Shown: positions 42,207 through 50,310 of the stretch, in pieces
How the letters are laid out: each line of letters starts with the position of its first letter
How positions within the stretch are numbered: the stretch's first letter is position 1
Source of the DNA: JAZDIU01 sp043804635
GTDB lineage: Bacteria; Chloroflexota; Dehalococcoidia; Dehalococcoidales; UBA2162
DNA: 64,000 nucleotides
NCBI GenBank assembly: GCA_043804635.1
Contig: JAZDIU010000085.1
Coordinates: 1-64,000 of the forward strand
Direction: 5' to 3'
Translations under genes and position numbers: made by a program
The notes under the pieces: model-generated
What the model saw: the letters and a program-made list of their open reading frames with translations, nothing else
Databases searched by the model: none
What the model was told of the DNA's origin: nothing

Positions 42207-42737
42207 TTACAAGTCGAGCCGGTAAGCCATCACAACTACACCATGCCTAGGGTGGAAATCAAACTCCGGCACGCGTTTAAATCCCATCCTCTCATACATC
42301 CCGCGGGCAATCTCCATTAGCTTGGTGGTATGCAGACCAATAGTCGAAATACCCTGCTGACGACAACGACGGACGCATTCTTCCATTAGGGCGCGACCGA
42401 TGCCTTTAGTACGATATGCAGGGTGAACAGCCAACAGGCGAATCCCCGCCCAACCTTCAGTCCAAACTTGTTCCGAGTTTGATGAGTCTCCTAGGAATAG
42501 AGTTACCGTCCCAACTAGCCGTTTATCTATTTCGGCGACAATCAATTGAGATACGGGCAGTCGGCTGCTCACGTCCATAATATCTTCGAGATACGCTTTC
42601 CATATCGATTTTGGAATTGACGTTTTGTATTGCTGGTAAGCTGCTTTGAGCAGTTGTGAGACTTCATCCAGCTCTTCTACGAGAGCATCCCGAATGTGTA
42701 ATTCGTTTTCCGGCAAATGACTACCCCCAGATAGCAT
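42207..42737 (-). CDS. GNAT-family acetyltransferase
   Basis: The 176-residue protein has the motif A segment IRLLAVHPAYRTKGIGRALMEECVRRCRQQG (R/Q-x2-G-x-G). The start at ATG 42737 overlaps the permease stop by 17 bp, so translation is coupled or starts later at TTG. Substrate unknown. Confidence 0.88.
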   Translation of the reverse strand: MLSGGSHLPENELHIRDALVEELDEVSQLLKAAYQQYKTSIPKSIWKAYLEDIMDVSSRLPVSQLIVAEIDKRLVGTVTLFLGDSSNSEQVWTEGWAGIRLLAVHPAYRTKGIGRALMEECVRRCRQQGISTIGLHTTKLMEIARGMYERMGFKRVPEFDFHPRHGVVVMAYRLDL

Positions 42738-43929
42738 CCAGGATTTTGATTCTTGATGCTATCCATACCGGGACCAGAGCAGCTACAACAGCGGCACACA
42801 ATAAAATAACCGTAGCACGAGCCATCGAGGAGAATCCTGTGCTGAGATAAACATTACCGAACGGGAAATGGAATGGATATTTAGCTTCTAGCGGTATCAC
42901 GATGTAGGTGAATAGTAAGCTAGCCACAATAGAGGCGGCGATGGCATAAACCACGGCCCTCATTAGATAAGCTAAAGTAATCGAGCTTTGAGTTATGCCG
43001 ATGGCTCGCTGTATGCCAATCTGCCGTCTCCGGGTAGTTACGTCGATATACGTAATAATAAAAACCGTGATGCCGGCAACTAGCAGGTTGACAGAATTCA
43101 GTATGGCATCGATCACGTTAAAGCTATCGGTCATACTGCGCACTATTCCGGCGTAATCTTCCCAGGTTAAGATTCTCAGGTTGTTGTCTATCTTCTCCAT
43201 CTGTTCGATTATGGAAGCGGCGTTGGCTCTGTTGTCTATCTTTACACGTATTGAGGAAGCCTTGTTAGCTGCTGGCGGGTAAATTGTTTCAAATTCGGTT
43301 TCTGATACGAGAGCCTGGAGGTCAGTCTGAATGAATTCCGTATAGAAAATGCCCTTAACTTTATAAGTCTTCTTTACCCCGTTTGCGTAAGTAACTTGTA
43401 TTTTATCGCCGGCGTGCACCTTTTTTAAAGACCTGGAATAAAGCTCGATGCTGGATTTATCAGCTCCGGCTAGCTGTATACCCAAGAGTATTTCGTCGCG
43501 GTCATTTGAATCCAGATATGTGCCTTCAAGCATCCACTGGTTAATAGTAAGGACAGATTTTTCCTGCTCCGGCAAAATCCCATATACGGTACAGATGGTC
43601 CGCTCGTTATCAAAACTAATTTCTGCAGCTAAGTTGTTTCTAGTCGTAACTGCAACAACACCGCTGATAGCTTTAATTTTTGTGATTAAACTATCTACAT
43701 TGAAGATTAGCGGTGCATCGCGCGCCGATTCTGCAACGATATCTCCGGAATAGGTGTTTTTCAGTTTTTCGTTAGCGTTAGAAACAAGCCCTTGCAAGAG
43801 GCTGGGGACGAAAAGAAGATTGAGGACGACTATAGCGAGTATCAAAACAGTGAGAAGAGTAATGCCAAAGTTGCCTCTCTTCAGCGAGGTAAACACCAGA
43901 AAGATGGCAACTCTCAATGATTTAGACAT
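42721..43929 (-). CDS. ABC exporter permease (MacB/FtsX type)
   Basis: The 402-residue protein has an N-terminal helix, a periplasmic MacB_PCD-like domain and three C-terminal helices with the FtsX core (RRQIGIQRAIGITQSSITLAYLMRAVVYAIAASIVASLLF). It works with the ATPase encoded just upstream (7 bp apart) in lipoprotein or peptide export or a mechanotransmission role. No periplasmic adaptor gene is adjacent. Confidence 0.9.
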   Translation of the reverse strand: MSKSLRVAIFLVFTSLKRGNFGITLLTVLILAIVVLNLLFVPSLLQGLVSNANEKLKNTYSGDIVAESARDAPLIFNVDSLITKIKAISGVVAVTTRNNLAAEISFDNERTICTVYGILPEQEKSVLTINQWMLEGTYLDSNDRDEILLGIQLAGADKSSIELYSRSLKKVHAGDKIQVTYANGVKKTYKVKGIFYTEFIQTDLQALVSETEFETIYPPAANKASSIRVKIDNRANAASIIEQMEKIDNNLRILTWEDYAGIVRSMTDSFNVIDAILNSVNLLVAGITVFIITYIDVTTRRRQIGIQRAIGITQSSITLAYLMRAVVYAIAASIVASLLFTYIVIPLEAKYPFHFPFGNVYLSTGFSSMARATVILLCAAVVAALVPVWIASRIKILDAIWG

Positions 43930-43936
43930 TCGATAT

Positions 43937-44638
43937 CTATTTTCTTTCGACTATTCTGCCATCGCTCAGAACAATCAGGCTTTTGGCATATTTTTTATCG
44001 TCAGGGTCGTGAGAGACGAAAATAATGGTTACATTCAATTCGCTATTTAGTCTAACCAACGTTTCCATTACCAGTTTGCTCGATATGGTGTCTAGATTGG
44101 CACATGGTTCGTCGGCGAGTAGCGCCCTAGGGTGATTTATCAGAGCGCGAGCTATGGCTACCCTTTGCTGCTCCCCTCCTGAAAGCTCTTTGGGATAGTG
44201 AGACATTCTTTCGCCCAAACCGACCAGCCGCAATAACTCTTTTGCCCTCTCTTTATAGTCTTCGCCCTTTTTAGAAAGCATCATACCGGGAAGATATACA
44301 TTCTGAAGAGCGGTCAGTTCTCCCAGAAGGGCATACTCTTGAAAAACGTAACCCATATATCTAAGGCGCATTCTCGTCCGCTCGGTTTCCGGCAATCTGG
44401 TTACCTCCCTATTCTCGAAGAAGACGTCCCCGTACGTCGGACGGTCGAGCAGGCTCATCTGGCGTAACAAAGTGGACTTACCCGACCCGCTTCTACCTGT
44501 AATGGCTAGTATGTCTCCTTCCGGTACAACAAAGCCGACATCCTCAAGAGCTTTTAGTTTAACTTTTCCAGTGTCATATATCTTGGTAAGTTTTTGGACT
44601 TTATAAATGGAAGAGACTGTCATAGACGTCACCGCCAA
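43937..44638 (-). CDS. ABC transporter ATP-binding protein
   Basis: The 233-residue LolD/MacB-type ATPase has Walker A GRSGSGKST, the signature LSGGEQQRVAIARAL, Walker B ALLADEP and the H-loop VSHDPDDKKYA. It is the energy unit of the FtsX-type permease downstream. It starts after a 5' gap of 34 bp on the other side of a strong hairpin (44689-44728). Confidence 0.93.
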   Translation of the reverse strand: MAVTSMTVSSIYKVQKLTKIYDTGKVKLKALEDVGFVVPEGDILAITGRSGSGKSTLLRQMSLLDRPTYGDVFFENREVTRLPETERTRMRLRYMGYVFQEYALLGELTALQNVYLPGMMLSKKGEDYKERAKELLRLVGLGERMSHYPKELSGGEQQRVAIARALINHPRALLADEPCANLDTISSKLVMETLVRLNSELNVTIIFVSHDPDDKKYAKSLIVLSDGRIVERK

Positions 44639-44671
44639 TACTAGAGATTATGTTTTTTTAATTCTAACACA

Positions 44672-45475
44672 GTGCTGAAAACAGACACAAAAACTAAGGA
44701 GGAGGCTTCACCCTCCTCCTTAGTTTTTCTACCAATCGGACTACGAATAGTGACCTGTGTAGTCTTGAGCGTAGCGGCGTTTGCGGTACCACCAAGCTAT
44801 ATTGACTGTGACTTAAGAAGTGGTATCATTACTGGGGGCAGGTCAGCCGGCCTTAGCGATTGTTTTTCCTGTCACGGTCAGTCAGCAGTCAAACCTTACC
44901 CGGCTGACCACGTCGGCAGAACCAATGAGCTTTGTACAGTCTGTCATAAACCGTCACAAGTTTCTGTCCCATCGCCAACTCCGCCACCGAAGGGACCGCA
45001 GATACCGCACAGTATAATCGGGCTTACCGATTGCTATTCCTGCCATGGCCCCGGCTCGGTGCGTCCCTATCCGGCAAATCATGTCGGCAGAACAAATGCT
45101 CTATGTATCGTATGCCACGACCCACCTCAGTTGACTACACGCCCACCGGCGTCTCCTCCTCCTCCAGCAATACCCATACCGCATAGCATTACCGGCCTCG
45201 AAGATTGCTTCCTGTGCCATGGTCCGGGGTCGGTGCGTCCATACCCGGCTAATCATGTGGGTAGAACCAATGCTCTGTGCATTATCTGCCATAAGCCGTC
45301 TCCGGTAGTTAGGCCGCCATCGTCACCACCTCCAGCCACTCCTATCCCACACACGATAGTCGGACGCAGCGATTGCCTATCGTGCCATAATTTGGGAGGG
45401 ATAAAGCCCTTCCCTGCCAACCACGCTGGCAGGACTAATGCTCAGTGCACAATCTGTCATAAGCCTCCCCCTTAG
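44672..45475 (+). CDS. Octahaem c-type cytochrome with four repeated units
   Basis: The 267-residue product has four near-identical repeats of about 50 residues. Each holds two haem motifs (DCxxCHG...GRTNxLCxxCHxP), giving eight CxxCH in total. Repeats are separated by Pro-rich linkers. The N-terminus is a membrane-exporting helix (LRIVTCVVLSVAAFAVPP). Its start is uncertain: GTG 44672 lies upstream of a 17-bp stem hairpin and GTG 44750 would skip it. It could carry electrons at the cell surface or store them; no clear partner is adjacent. Confidence 0.85.
   Translation: MLKTDTKTKEEASPSSLVFLPIGLRIVTCVVLSVAAFAVPPSYIDCDLRSGIITGGRSAGLSDCFSCHGQSAVKPYPADHVGRTNELCTVCHKPSQVSVPSPTPPPKGPQIPHSIIGLTDCYSCHGPGSVRPYPANHVGRTNALCIVCHDPPQLTTRPPASPPPPAIPIPHSITGLEDCFLCHGPGSVRPYPANHVGRTNALCIICHKPSPVVRPPSSPPPATPIPHTIVGRSDCLSCHNLGGIKPFPANHAGRTNAQCTICHKPPP
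44689..44728. terminator. Perfect hairpin with ribosome-site-like stem between divergent genes
   Basis: Stem AAAAACTAAGGAGGAGG (44689-44705), loop CTTCAC, stem CCTCCTCCTTAGTTTTT (44712-44728). Both strands end in a T-run, so it can act as a bidirectional terminator. The stem also contains AAGGAGG, an ideal Shine-Dalgarno word, base-paired to its own complement. It sits in the first codons of the cytochrome ORF, so the true start or a regulatory role is open. Confidence 0.7.
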
Positions 45476-45484
45476 CGTGCTAAT

Positions 45485-45820
45485 TCACAGGCAGACCGCA
45501 TCCGACTCGAGCATCGATTGAATCGACTTTGTCATTGTGGTTGGCTTGCCTGCCTTCAGTTTATCGGTGAGTTCGAAATATTCGAGGCAGGTTGTGCAGG
45601 CTAAAATCTCTACGCCTTGTTCCACGAGTTTTTGAACGTGGTTCAGGACGGGAGAACCTTCGCAGACCAGGCGAACCCCGGCGTTTAAGAACACAAGGGT
45701 TTTGGGCTTCTCACGGCTTTCACCGAGCAAGCGTAAAAAATTAGCCATAAGTAACCTGCCCAACTGGTCGTCGCCCCTGCCCATTCCTTCGGACTGTATG
45801 AAAAATACTCTAGAAACCAT
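45485..45820 (-). CDS. DsrE/YedF-type sulfurtransferase-like protein
   Basis: The 111-residue protein matches the C-terminal domain of YedF selenium-related proteins: FIQSEGMGRGDDQLGRLLMANFLRLL, TLVFLNAGVRLVCEGSPVLNHVQKLVEQGVEILACTTCLEYFELTDKL. The CTTC pair is a candidate for sulfur or selenium carriage. Start ATG 45820 has ACGGAGGT; an ORF reading from 45850 lacks this. It follows the HgdB-like gene by 30 bp in the same operon. Confidence 0.85.
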   Translation of the reverse strand: MVSRVFFIQSEGMGRGDDQLGRLLMANFLRLLGESREKPKTLVFLNAGVRLVCEGSPVLNHVQKLVEQGVEILACTTCLEYFELTDKLKAGKPTTMTKSIQSMLESDAVCL

Positions 45821-45850
45821 TAATAACCTCCGTGTGGTTTTTATTCGCAT

Positions 45851-47125
45851 CTAGCCTTTAATCATTTCTAGGAAAGCTCCGATTCTGGTCTTAAGCTGCC
45901 CCATATCTTCGTCACTGTAGTCGGTCTCGACTCGTAGAAGCGGAATACCAGCTTCCTTCAATCGCTTCTCGACTTTAACTGCTTCACTAGCATAGGTATG
46001 GCAGAAAAGTAGGTTGTAGTGGATAATACCGTCAGCTTGGTATTCTTTAGCTAAATTTACGATGTCGTCTAGCCGTTCGTCGTTTGGCGTAAAGCAAGCA
46101 CAATGTATGTTCATATACCGCTCAGCGAGATTCTTAATCTGTTCTTCTAAAGACTTTCCATGTTTCACGAGTTCAGCAAAATGGCGGGTGCCGGTGCAGG
46201 ATTCTTCGCAAACAACGACGGCTCCGCTGGTTTCCAAAATGTGGTGTAGCTTCCAGTTAGGAATTGCCATCGGGCTGCCCGAAACGAGGATACGCGGTGC
46301 GTTTACTGGAGCAACGCCTTCGCCTTTCGCTACGCGCTCGGTCAATTCGTCGCAGAGAGCGTTTACCTGTTCTGTGCAGCGTTTGACATCGTCATAAAAT
46401 GAAACCTGGGTGACCAGAAGGGCATCCTTACCGCTGATGGGGACGGGCTTGAATTTACGCAGATTATAGAGCCGTTGCAGAGCTCGGCGGCGTTCATTGA
46501 CGAGTTCGATAGCTTGATTTAATTTGCCGGTGGTTATCTTGTTTCCGGTCAGCTTTACGATTACGTCTTTAAAAGCCCAGACTTCCTTTAGCCATAGCTC
46601 CCGGCTTTGGGGAGTCTTTTTGTTGGGCACTTCCATCACATATACGGGCTGGTGCTGGGCTAGAAGCTCGAACATTTTCTTTTTGCCGTCGCAGGTCGTC
46701 TCTCCGACAATTAGATGACTGGACTGAACATAAGGGCAAATTCTCCCCAGCTTAAAGCCGAAAGACGACTTGATAAGAGCGCAGGTATTACGGGGCAGGA
46801 CTTCTTCAGCTATTGGAATAGAGAATTGTGCTCCGGCACAAAGACCGACTGGAATCGCCCCAGCCGCCCAGACCAACTCTTCCGGGACAAACACGCAATA
46901 GGTAGCAACCACTTTGCCGCCGTTTTTAGCATGCTCCCTGAGTTCCCTGACTCTGATTCCGTGGATATCGCCGACTACAAAATCGAAGAAACCCATACCC
47001 TTGGGACGGTCTTTCTGTGAAAGGTAGACCTGCTGGTAAATGGGCCCCAGCCCGCTCAAGAGCGTATCGTGGGATTTTAAATCTATGCCTAATTCTTTCC
47101 ACATCTGGATATTTTCAGAAGTCAT
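45851..47125 (-). CDS. 2-hydroxyacyl-CoA dehydratase D-subunit-like (double-cubane cluster type) protein
   Basis: The 424-residue protein matches the HgdB/BcrC/FldC family: ATYCVFVPEELVWAAGAIPVGLC, then Cys115 (NTCALIKSSFGFKLGR), Cys130, and GETTCDGKKKMFELL (Cys145). The ligand Cys and the SGSPMAIPNWKL segment near residue 310 are present. The relatives bind [4Fe-4S] or double-cubane clusters and catalyse radical dehydration or reduction of hard substrates. The start ATG 47125 follows ATGAGGAG. The activating component and partner subunit are not in the window. A long structured leader precedes it. Confidence 0.9.
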   Translation of the reverse strand: MTSENIQMWKELGIDLKSHDTLLSGLGPIYQQVYLSQKDRPKGMGFFDFVVGDIHGIRVRELREHAKNGGKVVATYCVFVPEELVWAAGAIPVGLCAGAQFSIPIAEEVLPRNTCALIKSSFGFKLGRICPYVQSSHLIVGETTCDGKKKMFELLAQHQPVYVMEVPNKKTPQSRELWLKEVWAFKDVIVKLTGNKITTGKLNQAIELVNERRRALQRLYNLRKFKPVPISGKDALLVTQVSFYDDVKRCTEQVNALCDELTERVAKGEGVAPVNAPRILVSGSPMAIPNWKLHHILETSGAVVVCEESCTGTRHFAELVKHGKSLEEQIKNLAERYMNIHCACFTPNDERLDDIVNLAKEYQADGIIHYNLLFCHTYASEAVKVEKRLKEAGIPLLRVETDYSDEDMGQLKTRIGAFLEMIKG

Positions 47126-47372
47126 TTTTCTCCTCATTCTTTTTATGAAATAAAAAAAGCGATGGTCGAAGAAGCTCCGTACCATCGCTCACTGGGATGC
47201 GTTTTCAGGCGAGTGTTAAGTGCGCATACGTCTACTTACCTCATCGAGACGGAGGTTCTTTAAGCCGGTGACCAGTGCAAAACTTGCACCGAGTCGGTTA
47301 TTTCAGACTCAGCGGAATAACGTGTGGTCGGTCACTGCTCTCACCTCCTTCCTTGATTTGGTTACCTTTACT
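47126..47372 (-). ncRNA. Structured 5' leader with pseudoknot and terminator (candidate riboswitch or attenuator)
   Basis: On the minus strand this lies between an extended -10 promoter and the HgdB-like gene. Helices: P1 GGAGGU (47343-47348) with ACCUCC (47251-47256); P2 GUGACC (47330-47335) with GGUCAC (47268-47273). Inside P2 is an H-type pseudoknot: GUUAUU (47316-47321) with AAUAAC (47297-47302), crossed by CUGAGUC (47306-47312) with GACUCGG (47289-47295). A GUGCAA/UUGCAC hairpin follows the pseudoknot. A second domain (AUGCG/CGCAU) is followed by a terminator. An alternative is a leader peptide from GTG 47335 (MTDHTLFR). The class was not recognised. Confidence 0.6.
47152..47189 (-). terminator. 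Leader terminator before the HgdB-like gene
   Basis: Stem AGCGATGGT (plus-strand positions 47181-47189 read in reverse) pairs with ACCATCGCT (47158-47166), followed by T7 on the minus strand. It lies 26 nt before the ATG, in the place expected for transcription attenuation. Confidence 0.85.
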
Positions 47373-47378
47373 AAACTA

Positions 47379-47408
47379 AGTATAACACGGGAGTCAGAAT
47401 CTAAACAA
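47379..47408 (-). promoter_or_regulatory. Promoter of the HgdB-like/YedF-like operon
   Basis: On the minus strand TTGTTT (47403-47408), 18 bp, TATACT (47379-47384) with TG one base upstream (TGTTATACT). The transcript would start near 47372. Confidence 0.6.
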
Positions 47409-47422
47409 AGGATTCGCTTGGG

Positions 47423-47869
47423 TTACGCTTGCCCGCCCGAAATGTAATCGCTTAGCAGGCGTACCTGCAATCGGCACTCTTCGACTTGCACGCCAAGTAA
47501 GTCTCGCATCGAAATCATACCGACGACTTTTTGCTTATCCACAATAGGGATGTGCCTGATTCTCTTTTGTTTCATTGCGTTGATGGCGTAGTCCAAATCA
47601 TCATCGGGAATACCGATAATCACATCTTTCGTCATAATGTCCCTTATTTTGGTTTTAGCTGGAGTCTGGTCTCGAGCCAGGCACTTTCTCATTATGTCTC
47701 TTTCGGTAATAATCCCGACGAGTTTGCCAGCATCATCACAAACTGGAAGTGCGCCTCTATCGTGTTCTGACAGTTTCTGGATAGCTGCGGAGACAGTTTC
47801 ATTCGGTCCGATTAGGATTGGTGTCCTGTACTTCAAGTCTTTCGTACTCAAAAGGTCGCTTAACTTCAT
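47423..47869 (-). CDS. CBS-domain-pair protein
   Basis: The 148-residue protein has two CBS domains: IGPNETVSAAIQKLSEHDRGALPVCDDAGKLVGIITERDIMRK and MTKDVIIGIPDDDLDYAINAMKQKRIRHIPIVDKQKVVGMISMRDLL. CBS pairs bind adenine nucleotides and sense energy state. ATG 47869 has AAAGGAGGGC; an ORF reading to 47935 has no site. Confidence 0.92.
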   Translation of the reverse strand: MKLSDLLSTKDLKYRTPILIGPNETVSAAIQKLSEHDRGALPVCDDAGKLVGIITERDIMRKCLARDQTPAKTKIRDIMTKDVIIGIPDDDLDYAINAMKQKRIRHIPIVDKQKVVGMISMRDLLGVQVEECRLQVRLLSDYISGGQA

Positions 47870-48026
47870 ATGCCCTCCTTTCCAGTACAGAAGAGATTTT
47901 TGCGGATTTGCTGGTATGCAGTATTGTAAGGACAACGCTTTTAGATGTCAACTAACCCATGTGGCATTTTCTGTGCCTCTTTCGCAGCCGACTACTTTAG
48001 TTCCAGTTTTAGTCCTATGCTTGCTA

Positions 48027-49976
48027 TCACATCAATGATGCGGTGCTGAAGGCACTCCGCATTGCCTTTTGCACATTGCCCGCAACATTGCAGTCGCCAA
48101 TGATAAAGAATCTATCGGCGGCGCCGGTAAATTTTAGTGCCAGGTCATTCTTGGGTTTCATACCCGCAGCGATAACCACACTGCCAGCCTCGATAGTTTG
48201 TTCTTTTCCATCGGCGTCGATATAAGTGACCGCCTTTGCAGTGATACTTTTACAGCGCGCTTTCACAATACACTTAAGGTTTGGCTGTTTCTCCCAGGCA
48301 GCCTTGAACATGCTATAGAAATGGGTCCGTGGAGCAGTTGGAGCGAGTGTATCCTGCATTTCCAGCAAAGTGACTTTGTGTCCCTTCTCTGCCAGGTGCA
48401 TCCCGGTCTCTACTCCCACCTCCCCACCACCGATTACCACTACCTTCTCTGTTAGGGTATCCTCATTTCCGTAAACATCCTGGGCAAACACGACATTTTT
48501 ACCTTTCACTCCGGGAATTGGAGGAACAATCGGCTCAGCACCCACAGCAGCAATAAGCGCATCATATTCCTCTTTTTTGAGTATCTCCGGAGTTGCCTCT
48601 GTGTTCAGAAGTACCTTAACATTTGCTTTCTCAATCTGGCGGATAAGATAGTTCTTAAAATCTCTCTGCGGCCATTTGAAGCTGACATCTTCAGTCGTCT
48701 TAAGCAGCCCGCCCAGGGCATCGCTTTTTTCATACAGGGTCACTCGGTGTCCTCTACCCGCTGCTATCAGGGCGGCTTCTATACCAGCTGGTCCGCCACC
48801 GACAATTGCCACATGCTTCTTATCAGTAGGCGGCTCAGTCATTCTTTCAAGCTTATGTTCCAATCCCCAGATAGGATTTACGGCGCAGACACCGGTGAAG
48901 CAGAGGTTACACCTGAGGCATGGTACCACATCCTCACCTCTGCCCTCGTATGCCAGACGGCCGTATTCCGGATTGCATATAAAACCTCTAGCCATGGCAA
49001 TGAAATCCGCCTTACCGGATGAAATAATGTCATCGGAAACATCCAGGTCCAGATATCCGCCGACGGTTACAATCTTGATGCTGGTGCCGCTCTTCTTAAT
49101 GGCTTCTGCCATAGCTAGAAACGGCCTGCGTTCGAGATTAAAGCCCGTCGGGTGGGCTGGGTCCATCATACTCGTCCGTATCTGAAGCATGTCCACATGG
49201 CCTTCGAACATCTTAGCCAGTTTTATAGTGTCCTCCAGAGTTAACCCACCTGGTGGTTCGTAGCCGCTGATACTGGCTTCGAGTAGAAAGTCTTTACCGC
49301 ATTTTTGCTTGATTCGGTCGGCAACCATCAGCGGAAAACGAGCCTGATTTTCCAGACTTCCACCATACTGGTCGGTCCTCTTGTTGGTGAGAGGTGATAG
49401 CATTCTTCCCAATATCGTTAATCGGTAAGCCATGTGCAAATATAACATGTCGAACCCAACCTGTTTCATAATGACGGCCTGGTGCACGAAATCTTCGGCG
49501 ACTTCTTCCAGTAAGTCCGCGGGAATTTCCTCGCCTGTCCTGAGGGTAGCAACTGGAGAAATATATGTTGATGGGATTCCAGTGCTAACATCGTATTTAA
49601 GTGGTACGTAACCACCGATTTGCATTGACGCCTTAGCACTATAAAAATGAATGGCTTCGGCTAACTGCGTCAGGTAACGCTGGCAATTCAGGTCATCTAT
49701 ATCATAGGCATTCGGGATACGCGTGACCATATGCTCCGCGGAATACAGTCCCAATGCTCTATCGGGTATGACGTGCGGCAGGCCTACGCCGCTACAAGTA
49801 ACTATGGCGGCGCCATTTCGGGCTTTATTGGCGTAATGAGTTATCAGTGCTTCAGTGGGATATGATTCGGTGCCCTGAACAGAGTTGGGAGAGCTCCGCG
49901 ACGCAATCAGCCGGTTCTTAAAAACGATATTACCTACTTTAATCGGTGACAACAAATTTTGATATTTTCTTGACAT
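48027..49976 (-). CDS. NADH:flavin oxidoreductase / enoate reductase (FadH-BaiCD type)
   Basis: The 649-residue protein has an N-terminal old-yellow-enzyme TIM barrel (FMN), an iron-sulfur motif at Cys353, 356, 359 and 364 (CLRCNLCFTGVC) that is more compact than the usual C-x2-C-x3-C-x11-C, and C-terminal FAD- and NAD(P)-binding domains (HVAIVGGGPAGIEAAL, KVVVIGGGEVGVETGM). It reduces C=C bonds in 2-enoates or enoyl-CoAs. It fits a genome that degrades unsaturated or aromatic acids. Confidence 0.93.
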   Translation of the reverse strand: MSRKYQNLLSPIKVGNIVFKNRLIASRSSPNSVQGTESYPTEALITHYANKARNGAAIVTCSGVGLPHVIPDRALGLYSAEHMVTRIPNAYDIDDLNCQRYLTQLAEAIHFYSAKASMQIGGYVPLKYDVSTGIPSTYISPVATLRTGEEIPADLLEEVAEDFVHQAVIMKQVGFDMLYLHMAYRLTILGRMLSPLTNKRTDQYGGSLENQARFPLMVADRIKQKCGKDFLLEASISGYEPPGGLTLEDTIKLAKMFEGHVDMLQIRTSMMDPAHPTGFNLERRPFLAMAEAIKKSGTSIKIVTVGGYLDLDVSDDIISSGKADFIAMARGFICNPEYGRLAYEGRGEDVVPCLRCNLCFTGVCAVNPIWGLEHKLERMTEPPTDKKHVAIVGGGPAGIEAALIAAGRGHRVTLYEKSDALGGLLKTTEDVSFKWPQRDFKNYLIRQIEKANVKVLLNTEATPEILKKEEYDALIAAVGAEPIVPPIPGVKGKNVVFAQDVYGNEDTLTEKVVVIGGGEVGVETGMHLAEKGHKVTLLEMQDTLAPTAPRTHFYSMFKAAWEKQPNLKCIVKARCKSITAKAVTYIDADGKEQTIEAGSVVIAAGMKPKNDLALKFTGAADRFFIIGDCNVAGNVQKAMRSAFSTASLM

Positions 49977-50089
49977 TAGTGACTCCTCCCCATTTTATTT
50001 GCATTCAATCGCCATATATTATAATTAGTTTACGGTCGAGTTTAAACTACAGGCTGAAGCAATTTAACTCTGCCGTATAAAAAGTCAGC

Positions 50090-50310
50090 TTCTCTCCTCA
50101 CCCCGGGAGCGAAGGAATTCCTTTCTATGTCCATTCCCGGCGGAAAACCGGAATCCAGTCCCCCCTCTGTCATTCTGGGGAAGGCCAGAATCTATACCTC
50201 ACTTTTGTCATTCTGGAAGCGTCTGAATACTCCTGATACACGAAGACGCTGAAGAATCTGGTGGGGTGGGGTTTTGTAATATTTGACATTTGTAGTATTG
50301 GTATTTATTT
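50090..50310. repeat. Composite dispersed repeat
   Basis: Within the 49977-50310 gap: GGCGGAAAACCGGAATCC, TCATTCTGGGGAAGGCCAGAA, CATTCTGGAAGCGTCTG, then GAATCTGGTGGGGTGGGG and ATTTGTAGTATTGGTATTTATTT. Shorter forms of the last two blocks are at 2749-2790, reversed. No gene is seen in the gap. Confidence 0.7.

Noticed and set aside
47126..47372. tRNA-like or tmRNA gene in the leader
   Set aside because: No T-loop GGTTCGA with matched acceptor stem; position and terminator fit a leader instead.
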